A DNA stretch of 64,000 nt from JBFMAI01 sp040755725 (GTDB lineage Bacteria; Planctomycetota; Phycisphaerae; UBA1845; Fen-1342): assembly GCA_040755725.1 (NCBI GenBank), contig JBFMAI010000036.1, forward strand, positions 1 through 64,000. Direction: 5' to 3'. Below, piece after piece: positions 53,457 to 61,965 of this stretch (its first letter is position 1; the number at the start of each line of letters is the position of its first letter). A program made the translations under genes and the position numbers. The notes beneath the pieces were generated by a model. The model saw only the letters and a program-made list of their open reading frames with translations. It was not told the origin of the DNA and made no database searches.

Positions 53457-56400
53457 ATGCCCGGGGTCACCGCAGACCGCCAAATCGAAGAGCTGACCCA
53501 GAAACTGGGTCACGAGATGTTCGACCGGATGCGTGGCAGCCAGCCGCGCTGCCACCAGTTTGCCTGGTGGCAGGAACGGATGCTGCGGCTGTGCATGCAG
53601 GACGAGTGGTTCAAGGTCCAGGCGTTCCGCTTCATCGACGTACTGCCCATGATGCAGACCGACGAAGATGTCGCCCGCCACCTCAAGGAATACTTCGTCC
53701 TGCCGCCGGCAACCAACAGCCACCGCCCCAACGAGCACGGTCAAGCGGAGGGGGCCCTACACGAGCTGGAACCGGTCCCGTTTGCCCGGCAATTCGTCCG
53801 GCTGGTGTCGCGGCTGATGGACTTCCGCCGGTTTGATTCCCTGGCTGCCCGACTGTCCGCCAAAGCTGCCCGCTTCGGCACATCGCTGATGGCGGGGAGT
53901 TTCATCGCCGGCTCCAACGTCCTTGAGGCCGAGCGGGCCATACGTCGGCTACGCCGGCAGCGGCTGGCATTCACCATCGACGTGCTGGGGGAGGCCGCCC
54001 TGTCGGCGTCCGAAGCCGAAGTCTACCTGCAAACCTACCTCGAGCTCGTACGCGAGCTGCCCAAGCACGCCGCGCACTGGTCGCCAGTGCCGCTCGTGGA
54101 CGAGGCGGACGGAAAGGCCCTGCCGCGCGTCAACGTGTCGGTGAAGCTGACCTCGCTGTACCCCGGGTTCGACCCGATCGCCCCGTCGGCGGCCAAGGCG
54201 CGGGCCCGGGAGCTGCTGCGGCCGGTCCTGCGGGCGGCGATGGCCGGGGGCGTCCACCTGCACATCGACATGGAGCACTACGCCATCAAGGACCTGACGT
54301 TGGAGCTGTGCGAGGAGCTGTTCGCCGAAGACGAGTTCCGGGACTACCCGCACTTCGGCATCGTGCTCCAAACGTACCTGAAGGACGGTGAGAAGGACGC
54401 CGCCCGAACGATTGAATACGCCAAACGGCGTGGCACGCCGTTGTGGGTGCGGTTGGTGAAGGGCGCGTACTGGGATTCGGAGACGGTGTGGGCGGCGCAG
54501 CGGCACTGGCCGGTTCCGGTGTGGGAGCAGAAGTGGCAATCGGACGCGTGCTACGAGCGTGTCACGCGCATGCTGCTGAGTAACTATCGGCACACGCATT
54601 GCGCGTTCGCCAGCCACAACGTGCGCAGCCTGTGCCACGCCGTGGCCACGCGGCAGGTGTTGGGCGTGCCGGGGTGGGCGTTCGAGCTCCAGATGCTCTA
54701 CGGCATGGGCGACCCGATCAAGCGGGCCGGCGTCGGCATGGGGCAGCGGTGCCGCATCTACACGCCCTACGGCAACATGCTCGCGGGCATGGCCTACCTG
54801 ATTCGGCGGCTGCTGGAGAACACCGCGAACGAGTCGTTTCTCCGCCAGTCGTCGGACGAGGGGGCGGACGAGGACGCCCTGCTCGAAAACCCCGAGGCCG
54901 TCGGTCGCCGTACGCCCCCGCCGCAGCGGCCGCTCGTCATCCGCTATGAGTTCGAGGAACCGATCATGGATCCGTTCGAAAACGTTGCCAATACGGACTT
55001 TACGTTCGAGGCGGGCCGGCAGCAGATGCAGGCCGGCCTGGCGCAGGTGCGCGCCGAACTCGGCCGCGAATACCCCCTGGTCATCAACGGCGAGCCGGTC
55101 ACGACCGGGCGCTGGGCGGAGTCCCTCAACCCCTCGCGGCCGAAGGAAGTCGTGGCCCGCATCGCGCAGGCCGGCCCCGAGGAAGTCAACCAGGCGGTGA
55201 CGGCGGCGGCGCAGGCCTGGCTGTCGTGGCGGCAGGTCTCCCCGCTCGAACGCGCGGACCTGCTGAAGCGCGTCGCCGAGCGGTTGGAACAGCGACGCTT
55301 CGAGCTGGCGGCGTTGATGGCGGTCGAGTGCGGCAAGACTTGGCGCGAGGCCGACGCCGACCTCTCCGAAGGTATCGACTACTGCAACTACTACGCCAAG
55401 GAGATGGCGCGCATGGCCGAGCACCCCCGGCGGCGCGACATCGAGGGAGAAATCAACGAGTACGTCTACACACCGCGGGGCGTCGTGGCGGTCATCAGCC
55501 CGTGGAACTTCCCGTTGGCCCTGCTGGCGAACATGACCGCCGCCGCGATGGTCACGGGGAACACGGTGGTGATGAAGCCGGCCAGCGCGGCGGCGGCAGT
55601 GGGCGGGAAGTTCATGGAAGCGGTGGCGGAGGCGGGCGTTCCGGCCGGGGTCGTGAACTACTTACCCGGGCCCGGGGCTATCGCCGGCGAGGCCCTGGTC
55701 AAGCACCCGCAGGTCGCGGTGATCGCGTTCACCGGCTCACGCGAGGTCGGACTGCACGTCAATCGGCTGGCCGCCGGTGTCCCGACGGCCCGGCCCGGCC
55801 TGAAGCGCGTGATCGCGGAGCTGGGCGGCAAGAACGCGGTGATCGTCGATGCCAACGCCGACCTCGACGAGGCCGTCAAGGGCGTTGTGGCCAGTGCGTT
55901 CAGCTACGCGGGGCAGAAGTGCTCGGCCGCCTCGCGGGTCATTGTGCTCAACGCCGCCCATGACCGCTTTGTCGAGCGACTCGTCGAGGCCGTGCGTTCC
56001 AAGGGCGTTGGGCCGGCCGACGACCCGGCGACGGCGATTCCGCCGGTGATCGACAAGGCCGCCCGCGATTCGATCCTGAAGTACATCGAGATCGGCCGGC
56101 AGGAAGGCCGCTGCGTGCTGGCGGTGGACGCCTCCCGGTTGGTGGAGGAGACGGGGGGCTACTACGTCGGCCCGCACATCTTCGACGATGTGCCGCCGAC
56201 CGCCCGCATCGCGCGCGAAGAGATCTTCGGCCCCGTGCTCGTCGTGCTGCGGGCCGCCGATATCGGCGAGGCGATCCGCATTTTCAACAGCACTGACTAC
56301 GCCCTGACCGGCGGCATCTTCTCCCGCAGCCCCGCCCACCTCGAGCGGGCCCGGGCCGAGTGCGAGTGCGGCAATCTCTACATCAACCGCCCCATCACGG

Positions 56401-56570
56401 GGTCGCGCGTGGACCTGCAACCGTATGGCGGTTTCAAGATGTCGGGGATCGGGTCGAAGGCGGGCGGCCCGGACTATCTGATTCAGTACTGCGAGCCGCG
56501 CACCGTCACGGAGAACACGCTGCGGCGCGGGTTTGCCCCCAGCGAAGAGGTCGTTGAAGCCCTGGGGTGA
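53457..56570 (+). CDS. putA: Bifunctional proline dehydrogenase / delta-1-pyrroline-5-carboxylate dehydrogenase
   Basis: A 1037-residue two-domain enzyme that oxidises proline to glutamate. The first half is FAD-binding proline dehydrogenase (SVKLTSLYPGFDP, HIDMEHYAIKDLTL, WVRLVKGAYWD, SHNVRSLCHA). The second half from about residue 520 is aldehyde dehydrogenase: SPWNFPLALLANM, general base E788 in ELGGKNAVIVDAN and nucleophile C822 in GQKCSAASRV, then EEIFGPVL. It lacks the N-terminal DNA-binding domain of gammaproteobacterial PutA, so it is not a self-regulator. AGGA precedes the ATG. Confidence 0.95.
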   Translation: MPGVTADRQIEELTQKLGHEMFDRMRGSQPRCHQFAWWQERMLRLCMQDEWFKVQAFRFIDVLPMMQTDEDVARHLKEYFVLPPATNSHRPNEHGQAEGALHELEPVPFARQFVRLVSRLMDFRRFDSLAARLSAKAARFGTSLMAGSFIAGSNVLEAERAIRRLRRQRLAFTIDVLGEAALSASEAEVYLQTYLELVRELPKHAAHWSPVPLVDEADGKALPRVNVSVKLTSLYPGFDPIAPSAAKARARELLRPVLRAAMAGGVHLHIDMEHYAIKDLTLELCEELFAEDEFRDYPHFGIVLQTYLKDGEKDAARTIEYAKRRGTPLWVRLVKGAYWDSETVWAAQRHWPVPVWEQKWQSDACYERVTRMLLSNYRHTHCAFASHNVRSLCHAVATRQVLGVPGWAFELQMLYGMGDPIKRAGVGMGQRCRIYTPYGNMLAGMAYLIRRLLENTANESFLRQSSDEGADEDALLENPEAVGRRTPPPQRPLVIRYEFEEPIMDPFENVANTDFTFEAGRQQMQAGLAQVRAELGREYPLVINGEPVTTGRWAESLNPSRPKEVVARIAQAGPEEVNQAVTAAAQAWLSWRQVSPLERADLLKRVAERLEQRRFELAALMAVECGKTWREADADLSEGIDYCNYYAKEMARMAEHPRRRDIEGEINEYVYTPRGVVAVISPWNFPLALLANMTAAAMVTGNTVVMKPASAAAAVGGKFMEAVAEAGVPAGVVNYLPGPGAIAGEALVKHPQVAVIAFTGSREVGLHVNRLAAGVPTARPGLKRVIAELGGKNAVIVDANADLDEAVKGVVASAFSYAGQKCSAASRVIVLNAAHDRFVERLVEAVRSKGVGPADDPATAIPPVIDKAARDSILKYIEIGRQEGRCVLAVDASRLVEETGGYYVGPHIFDDVPPTARIAREEIFGPVLVVLRAADIGEAIRIFNSTDYALTGGIFSRSPAHLERARAECECGNLYINRPITGSRVDLQPYGGFKMSGIGSKAGGPDYLIQYCEPRTVTENTLRRGFAPSEEVVEALG

Positions 56571-56728
56571 CAGGCCCCCCCGCGCGAGGCCGTCGATGGG
56601 TTGAGATCGCGCTTCGGGGGCGTGAAAAGTCGCGGGCGAGCGCTTATAGTGGCGGGGCCGGCGCGACGGCAGGGCCCGTGGGCGTGGGGCGTCGGCCGAC
56701 CTGGGGCGCGACGTGCAGGAGAACAGCC

Positions 56729-57187
56729 ATGAGCGGAAACCTGGACGAAGAACTGGGCGTGCGATTGCAGCAGGAACACCAGGCGCTCGTGCAGCTCAGC
56801 CAAGTACTCAAGGAGCACATCGCCGCGATGCCTTCGGTCAATATCACGTCCTGGCTGGACGGGTTGCGCGCCGCGTTTGACCGCCTGCACGCCCACATCC
56901 AGCGCTGCATCGAGATGAAGGAGAAGGACGGGTACCTGGAGACGATCCTGAAGGAGCGGCCGACGCTGGCGGGGCAGGTGCAGTCGTTGTGCAGCGAGCA
57001 CGGCCAGTTGCTGCGCATGGCGGACGGGATTCGCAACGACCTGGCCACCACGCGGCCGGAGGACCGCCTGCTCGTGGCCGACGCCTGCGCCCGCGTACAG
57101 CGTTTCATGGCCGTCGTGTCGCAGCACGAGCAGCGCGAGAACATGATCGTCATGTTCGCTTTCAACCAAGACTTGGGGGCGCACTGA
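56729..57187 (+). CDS. Hemerythrin HHE-like domain protein
   Basis: A 152-residue helical protein with the His/Glu pattern of hemerythrin-like domains: EHQAL near residue 16, LHAHIQRCIEMKEKDGYL near 52, CSEHGQLL near 90 and SQHEQREN near 131. These positions could bind a di-iron centre. GGAG lies nine bases before the ATG. It is 158 bases after putA. Possible roles include oxygen or nitric oxide sensing or iron storage; nothing in the sequence decides. Confidence 0.75.
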   Translation: MSGNLDEELGVRLQQEHQALVQLSQVLKEHIAAMPSVNITSWLDGLRAAFDRLHAHIQRCIEMKEKDGYLETILKERPTLAGQVQSLCSEHGQLLRMADGIRNDLATTRPEDRLLVADACARVQRFMAVVSQHEQRENMIVMFAFNQDLGAH

Positions 57188-57634
57188 GCACCGGGGCCGG
57201 GCCCGCGCTACGGGGTGCCGTGGGCCGTCGCGGGTCTTCCCACGGCCATTGGTCCGCCGGGGAGGGCGAGGCACCCGCCGAGGTGTTTCTGCCGCGATGC
57301 GGCCGGGCCGGCAGGGAGCGTTTCCAGGTGGGGCCGCTGCGGAAGGGGTTCCGAGCCTGCCAGTTTGACAGAGACGTGACACCCGCGGGGCCCGCTGCAG
57401 ACCGGAGCATGGGCGGCGGTTGCACCCGCCTTTGCGAACACCAAGCGCACAACATCTTGCCACACAATCGATTATGAGCGCTGAACGCCTCGACCGGTCC
57501 GGCTGCCGGAGGTGGCACGAGGGTTGCCAACCCGGGGAGCGTGATATTGCGCGCCGGCCGTCGGCAGTCCGCTATTGGGCACGTCGGCCGCGCCCTGTTG
57601 GAGAGCAGGCTCGCAAACGGCCTAAGGAGGACCC
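57188..57634. other. Spacer upstream of groES
   Basis: A 447-bp spacer with the sigma-54-like promoter (57513-57527) near its right end. A partial GGAGGGCGAG repeat is at about 57260. No CIRCE element was found. No gene is evident. Confidence 0.5.
57513..57527 (+). promoter_or_regulatory. Sigma-54-type promoter for groES-groEL
   Basis: TGGCAC, GAGGG, then TTGC reproduces the sigma-54 consensus TGGCAC-N5-TTGC exactly, with the invariant GG and GC separated by ten bases. It lies 108 bases before the groES ATG, leaving a long leader. A near-palindrome GGGTTGCCAACCC overlaps the -12 element. Confidence 0.6.
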
Positions 57635-57931
57635 ATGAGCAAGGTCTCGATTCGTCCCTTGGGGGAGAAGGTGCTGATTCGGCGACTGGAGGCCGAGGAG
57701 AAGACCGCCGGGGGGATCGTCCTCCCCGACACGGCCAAGGAGAAGCCCAAGCGGGGGACGGTGGTGAGCGTCGGGGACGGCCGCCTGTTGGACACCGGCA
57801 AGCGCCAGGCGTTGCAGGTGAAGAAGGGGGACCAGGTGCTGTTCACCAGCTACGCGGGCACCGAGGTCAAGGTCGAAGGCGACGAAATGCTCATCATGGA
57901 CGAGAGTGACATCCTGGCCGTGCTGGAGTAA
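57635..57931 (+). CDS. groES: Co-chaperonin GroES
   Basis: A 98-residue GroES, the heptameric lid of the GroEL folding chamber. It has IRPLGEKVLIRRLEAEEKTA, the mobile-loop GGIVLPDTA, a GTVVSVGDG strand and the C-terminal MDESDILAVLE. Length and order fit the family. GGAGG lies five to six bases before the ATG. It is followed by the inverted heptamer element and then groEL, 108 bases later. Confidence 0.97.
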   Translation: MSKVSIRPLGEKVLIRRLEAEEKTAGGIVLPDTAKEKPKRGTVVSVGDGRLLDTGKRQALQVKKGDQVLFTSYAGTEVKVEGDEMLIMDESDILAVLE

Positions 57932-57934
57932 CGA

Positions 57935-58021
57935 CGAGTTCGGAGTAGCGAGCAGCGAGTGGCCCGGGCGAACGATTCTCGCGCTGCGGCCCAAGACTCG
58001 CTCCGCGATACTCGCTATTCA
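57935..58021. repeat. Inverted heptamer-word element between groES and groEL
   Basis: Left arm 57935-57962 has four contiguous 7-base words of the CGAGNNN class (for example CGAGTTC, CGAGTGG). Right arm 57994-58021 has four words that are reverse complements of this class (for example AGACTCG, ATACTCG), and an additional matching word lies at 57975-57981. The sequences pair imperfectly across a 31-base interval. This places a potential hairpin in the middle of the groESL transcript. Confidence 0.8.
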
Positions 58022-58039
58022 TAACCACGAGGAACCGCC

Positions 58040-59668
58040 ATGGCAGCAAAGCAGATTGCCTACGAGATGGAAGCCCGCGAAGCCATCCGCCGCGGGGTGC
58101 GGCAACTGGCCCGGGCCGTGAAGGTCACGCTTGGTCCGCGCGGCCGCAATGTGGTGTTGGAGAAGTCTTTTGGGGCGCCGACGGTGACGAAGGACGGCGT
58201 GACCGTCGCGAAGGAGATCGAACTGGAGGACGCCTACGAGAACATGGGCGCCCAAATGGTCAAGGAAGTCGCCAGCAAGACGTCGAAGGACGCGGGCGAC
58301 GGCACGACGACCGCCACGATCTATGCCGAGGCGATTTACGACGAGGGGCTGAAGAACCTCGCCGCCGGCGCCAACGGCATCGAGCTGAAGCGTGGGATCG
58401 AGCTGGGCGTCGGCGCGGTCATCGACGCGCTGAAGGGCATGGCCGTCCCGGTGAAGGGCAAGCAGCAGATCGCCCAGGTCGGCACCTGTGCCGCCAACCA
58501 GGACAAGGAGATCGGCGACAAGATTGCCGAGGCGATGGACAAGGTCGGCAAGGACGGCGTCATCACCGTTGAAGAGGGCAAGGGCATCGAGACGACCGTG
58601 GACCTGGTCGAGGGGATGCAGTTCGACAAGGGCTACATCTCCCCGCACTTCGTCAACAAGCCCGAGTCGATGGAAGTCGTCCTCGACAACCCCTACATCC
58701 TCGTCCACGAGAAGAAGATCGGCGCGGTCAAGGACCTGCTGCCCCTGCTGGAGCAGATCGCCAAGGCCGGCAAGCCCCTGCTGGTCGTGGCCGAGGACGT
58801 CGAGGGCGAGGCCCTGGCCACCCTTGTGCTCAACAAGCTCCGCGGCATCCTCCAGTGCTGCGCTGTCAAGGCCCCCGGCTTCGGCGACCGCCGCAAGGCG
58901 ATGCTTGAAGACATCGCCATCCTGACCGGCGGCACCGCCGTGTTTGAGGACCTGGGCATCAGCCTGGAGAAGATGAGCCTCAGCGACCTCGGGCGCGCGA
59001 AGCGCGTCACCGTCGACAAAGAGACGTGCACGATCATCGAGGGCGCCGGTGACACCGCCAAGATCAAGGGCCGCATCGAGGCGCTCAAGAACGAGATCGA
59101 GACCACGACCAGCGATTACGACCGCGAGAAGCTCGAGGAGCGGCTGGCGAAGCTCTCCGGCGGCGTGGCCCAGATCAACGTCGGCGCCGCGACCGAAGTC
59201 GAGATGAAGGAAAAGAAGGCCCGCGTCGAGGACGCCCTGCACGCCTGCCGGGCTGCCGTCGAAGAGGGCATTCTGCCCGGCGGCGGCGTGGCCGTGCTGC
59301 GGTGCGAGGAGGCCCTCGAAGCCGCCTATAAGAAGGCCCGCGGCGACCAGCGGACCGGCGTGGACATCGTACGGCGGGCGCTGCGGGCACCGATCCGCCA
59401 GATTGCCGAGAACGCGGGGCTGGACGGGTCGGTCGTGTGCCAGAAGGTGCTGGAGTCGAAGGACCCGAACTACGGCTACAACGCCCTGACCGAGGAGTAC
59501 GGCGACATGGTCAAGATGGGCGTGATCGTTCCGCTGAAGGTCGAGCGGATCGCGTTGGAGAACGCCGCGTCGATCGCCGGCCTGCTGCTGACGACGGACG
59601 CGGTCGTGAGCGAGATCAAGGAAAAGGAAGAGGAGAAGATGCCCGGCCGCGGCGGCATGGGCATGTAG
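58040..59668 (+). CDS. groEL: Chaperonin GroEL
   Basis: A 542-residue chaperonin with VTLGPRGRNVVLEKSFGAP, the ATP-binding DGVTVAKEIELED and DAGDGTTTATI, GFGDRRKAMLEDIAIL and VGAATEVEMKEKKARVEDA. It ends in MPGRGGMGM, a short version of the Gly-Met tail. The ATG at 58040 is 108 bases after groES. The last codon is followed by TAG, another intact gene ended by amber. A strong hairpin follows at 59703. Confidence 0.98.
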   Translation: MAAKQIAYEMEAREAIRRGVRQLARAVKVTLGPRGRNVVLEKSFGAPTVTKDGVTVAKEIELEDAYENMGAQMVKEVASKTSKDAGDGTTTATIYAEAIYDEGLKNLAAGANGIELKRGIELGVGAVIDALKGMAVPVKGKQQIAQVGTCAANQDKEIGDKIAEAMDKVGKDGVITVEEGKGIETTVDLVEGMQFDKGYISPHFVNKPESMEVVLDNPYILVHEKKIGAVKDLLPLLEQIAKAGKPLLVVAEDVEGEALATLVLNKLRGILQCCAVKAPGFGDRRKAMLEDIAILTGGTAVFEDLGISLEKMSLSDLGRAKRVTVDKETCTIIEGAGDTAKIKGRIEALKNEIETTTSDYDREKLEERLAKLSGGVAQINVGAATEVEMKEKKARVEDALHACRAAVEEGILPGGGVAVLRCEEALEAAYKKARGDQRTGVDIVRRALRAPIRQIAENAGLDGSVVCQKVLESKDPNYGYNALTEEYGDMVKMGVIVPLKVERIALENAASIAGLLLTTDAVVSEIKEKEEEKMPGRGGMGM

Positions 59669-59702
59669 CGACGGCCCCCGCGTGGTCGATGACAGGCAAG
59701 GT

Positions 59703-59732
59703 GGCATGGCCGCGGCCCCGTGCGGCCATGCC
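59703..59732 (+). terminator. 11-bp hairpin after groEL
   Basis: GGCATGGCCGC and GCGGCCATGCC form a perfect 11-pair stem with an eight-base loop about 35 bases after the groEL stop. No T-run follows, so it may act in RNA stability as well as termination. Confidence 0.55.
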
Positions 59733-59862
59733 CAGGGGCGGCGCCGTGAGCGGCCATGCCCTCGAACACCCGCCCGGGGCCATACCGACGCCGGCGTCGG
59801 CGTGGCCCCGGGGCGTGGTCGCGACGGCCGGCGTGCGAGCGGCCTCGGAACCACGCTCCGCG

Positions 59863-60621
59863 TCAGACCGATAGCAACTCCGATACGCCGTGGCGGCCGG
59901 CCAACGTCAGCGGATAGTCGACCCCGAGCGTGCGCCGGCTGGTTTCGAGCGCGAGCTGCGGGTCGTTGTTGTTCTGGCTCAGGTGGGCCAGGGCCGCCCA
60001 CCGCGGGCGGGGGACGTATTGGCGTAGCAAGTCGGCCGCCTCCTGGTTGGACAGGTGCCCGCCGTCGCCGCGAATGCGGGCCTGGACCTCCGGGGGGTAC
60101 CAGCCCTCGGCGAGCATCTGCGGGTCGTAGTTGCTCTCCAGGTACACGGCGTGAACGTCGGCGAGGGCCTGCTTCAGGCCGGCGAAGGGATGCCCCAGGT
60201 CGGTGAACAGCCCCAGGCGCCGGCCTTCGGCCTCGATGACGAAGGCCACACTCTCCGCGGCGTCGTGCGGCGTCGGCAGCGTGTGGACGGTGACCGGGCC
60301 GAACGTCAGCGCGTCACCCGGCTGGAACAAGCGGACGCCATTGAGCGGTCCCACCAGCGGCTTGATGGCGTGATGGGTGGCGGGTGTGGCATAGATCGGC
60401 AGCTTGAACAGCCGGTGCAGCACGCCGGCACAACGCGTGTGGTCGCTGTGACGGTGGGAGAGGACGACGGCGTCCACGTCGCGGATGTCGCGGCCATGGA
60501 CGGCCATCCGCAGGCGCGTCTGACGCCCGGACAGCCCCGCGTCGAACAGCAGCCGCACTCCGGCCGCCTCCACGTAAATCGAATTCCCGTTCGACCCGGA
60601 TTGCAGTGAGAACGTCAGCAT
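59863..60621 (-). CDS. MBL-fold hydrolase, WalJ/YycJ-like
   Basis: A 252-residue metallo-beta-lactamase fold protein. The signature SLQSGSNGNSIYVEA at residues 5-19 and SHRHSDHTRCAGVL near 56 resemble the YycJ/WalJ group, with LGLFTDLGH near 135, YLESNYDP near 160 and HLSQNNN near 222. Family members are proposed DNA- or RNA-acting nucleases; activity is not shown here. Start ATG at 60621 is preceded by TATACT; a longer frame translates repeat sequence. Confidence 0.85.
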   Translation of the reverse strand: MLTFSLQSGSNGNSIYVEAAGVRLLFDAGLSGRQTRLRMAVHGRDIRDVDAVVLSHRHSDHTRCAGVLHRLFKLPIYATPATHHAIKPLVGPLNGVRLFQPGDALTFGPVTVHTLPTPHDAAESVAFVIEAEGRRLGLFTDLGHPFAGLKQALADVHAVYLESNYDPQMLAEGWYPPEVQARIRGDGGHLSNQEAADLLRQYVPRPRWAALAHLSQNNNDPQLALETSRRTLGVDYPLTLAGRHGVSELLSV

Positions 60622-60926
60622 GGCGGCGTAGTATACGACCTCGGGTTCGGTTGGCCCATCGTCGCCAAGCCGCGCCGCCGGGGGTAAGCTAGGCCGCCGT
60701 GCGCGATTCGGCGGCGCCTGTGGGGAGGGCGAGCCTCCCGGCGAGCCGCGGCTCGGCAGGAGGCTGGCCCTCCCGCGCCGCATGTTCGCGCACGGTCATT
60801 TAGGCCGCCGCACCGCTGGCGCGCGGGTGGAAGTCGGCGTCGCGGAACGTCCGATAGTATCAGGATCAACCGCCCGCTGATCGGCGCGGCCGAGCCGGCC
60901 CGCGCGGCGGTGGAAGCGAGTACCGC
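60622..60926. other. Divergent spacer with composite repeat
   Basis: A 305-bp spacer between the divergent MBL and ABC genes. It holds the composite repeat at 60724-60796. TATACT just upstream of the MBL gene may be its -10 element. Confidence 0.45.
60724..60796. repeat. Composite GAGCCTCCCGGCGAG repeat, second long copy
   Basis: Shares GAGCCTCCCGGCGAGCCGCG and the terminal TGTTCGCGCAC with 43919-44012, with a short insertion/deletion between them. A fragment is at 6822-6846. Confidence 0.75.
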
Positions 60927-61694
60927 ATGATCCGCGTCGAAGGTTTGACGAAGGTCTTCCCCAACCCCGACGGATCCGAGAAGACCGCCGTCGATCATGT
61001 CAGCTTCGAGGTCCGCCCGGGCGAAATCTACGGGCTGCTCGGCCCCAACGGCGCCGGCAAGACGACCACGCTGCGGATGGTCAGCGGGCTGCTGCGGCCG
61101 ACGGCCGGGCAGGTCTGGATCAACGGGCAGGAAGTGACCGGCCAGCCCGAGCACGTCAAGCGGCACATCGGCTACCTGACCGCGAACACGGGCCTCTACG
61201 CCCGGCTGACGCCGCGGGAGATGCTGGAGTACTTCGCGACGCTCTACAACTTGCCCGGTGAGACCGCCGGGCGGCGCATCGCCGCGCTGGTCGAGTGGCT
61301 GGACATGGGGTCGTACGTGGGCCTGCGGTGTGGGGCCTTGTCGACGGGGCAGAAGCAACGCGTCAGCATCGCGCGGGCCCTGATCGCCGATCCACCGGTG
61401 CTCGTGCTCGACGAACCCACGCTCGGGTTGGATGTGTTGAGTAACCGGCTGATCCTGGAATTCATCCGCACGCAGGCCGAGGCCGGCAAGGCGATCCTGC
61501 TGTCCACGCACGCGCTCGACGAGATCGACCGGATGTGTCGGCGGATGGGGCTCATTCACAACGGTCGGCTGATCGCGGAAGGCGAGCTGGACGCCCTCCG
61601 GCGTCAGACGGGTCAGCAGCGGCTCAGCGATGTGTTTCTGCACCTGGTTGGGGCGGAGGAGTCCGTGTTCAGCGGCGACCCAGTGAGGACGTGA
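60927..61694 (+). CDS. ABC transporter ATP-binding protein (NatA-like)
   Basis: A 255-residue ATPase with Walker A GPNGAGKTTTL, signature LSTGQKQRVSI, Walker B VLVLDEPTLGLD and LLSTHALDEIDR. It matches the NatA-like class of ABC-2 exporters. The permease follows on the same strand after an inverted octamer element (271 bases). Its last codon, TGA, lies within the first repeat word. The pair is likely a two-component exporter; substrate unknown. Confidence 0.92.
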   Translation: MIRVEGLTKVFPNPDGSEKTAVDHVSFEVRPGEIYGLLGPNGAGKTTTLRMVSGLLRPTAGQVWINGQEVTGQPEHVKRHIGYLTANTGLYARLTPREMLEYFATLYNLPGETAGRRIAALVEWLDMGSYVGLRCGALSTGQKQRVSIARALIADPPVLVLDEPTLGLDVLSNRLILEFIRTQAEAGKAILLSTHALDEIDRMCRRMGLIHNGRLIAEGELDALRRQTGQQRLSDVFLHLVGAEESVFSGDPVRT

Positions 61695-61952
61695 TAAGGT
61701 GATGAGGTGATAAGGTGATGAAGGGTCGGCAGCCGGCATGTCTCGGGGCCTCGGGTGGCGCCCGCGCTCCACGACGTTCAAGACGATCTCAAGATTCGGT
61801 GCCGGCGAAACCCGCGAATCGAGCACGCGGACGTCACCGGGGAACCCGACCCTCCCCCGACCCCTCCCTGGGAGGGAGGGGGGTCGGGACCGGCCCCTTG
61901 TCACCTTGTCGCCTTTTCACCTTATCACCTTATCACCCCATCCCCTTATCAC
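61691..61952. repeat. Inverted octamer-word element between ABC ATPase and permease
   Basis: Left arm 61691-61722: four contiguous 8-base words, GTGATAAG and GTGATGAG type. Right arm 61897-61952: seven 8-base words of which six are CTTATCAC-like, the reverse complement of the left words. About 170 bases lie between, including a C-rich GGGAGGG repeat near 61850-61880. The left arm starts on the stop codon of the ATPase gene and the right arm ends 13 bases before the permease start. Confidence 0.85.
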
Positions 61953-61965
61953 CCCGCAGGTGCCC

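Noticed and set aside
53949..55424. 491-codon minus-strand frame
   Set aside because: Antisense shadow of putA.
58019..60001. 660-codon minus-strand frame
   Set aside because: Antisense shadow of groEL with low-complexity composition.
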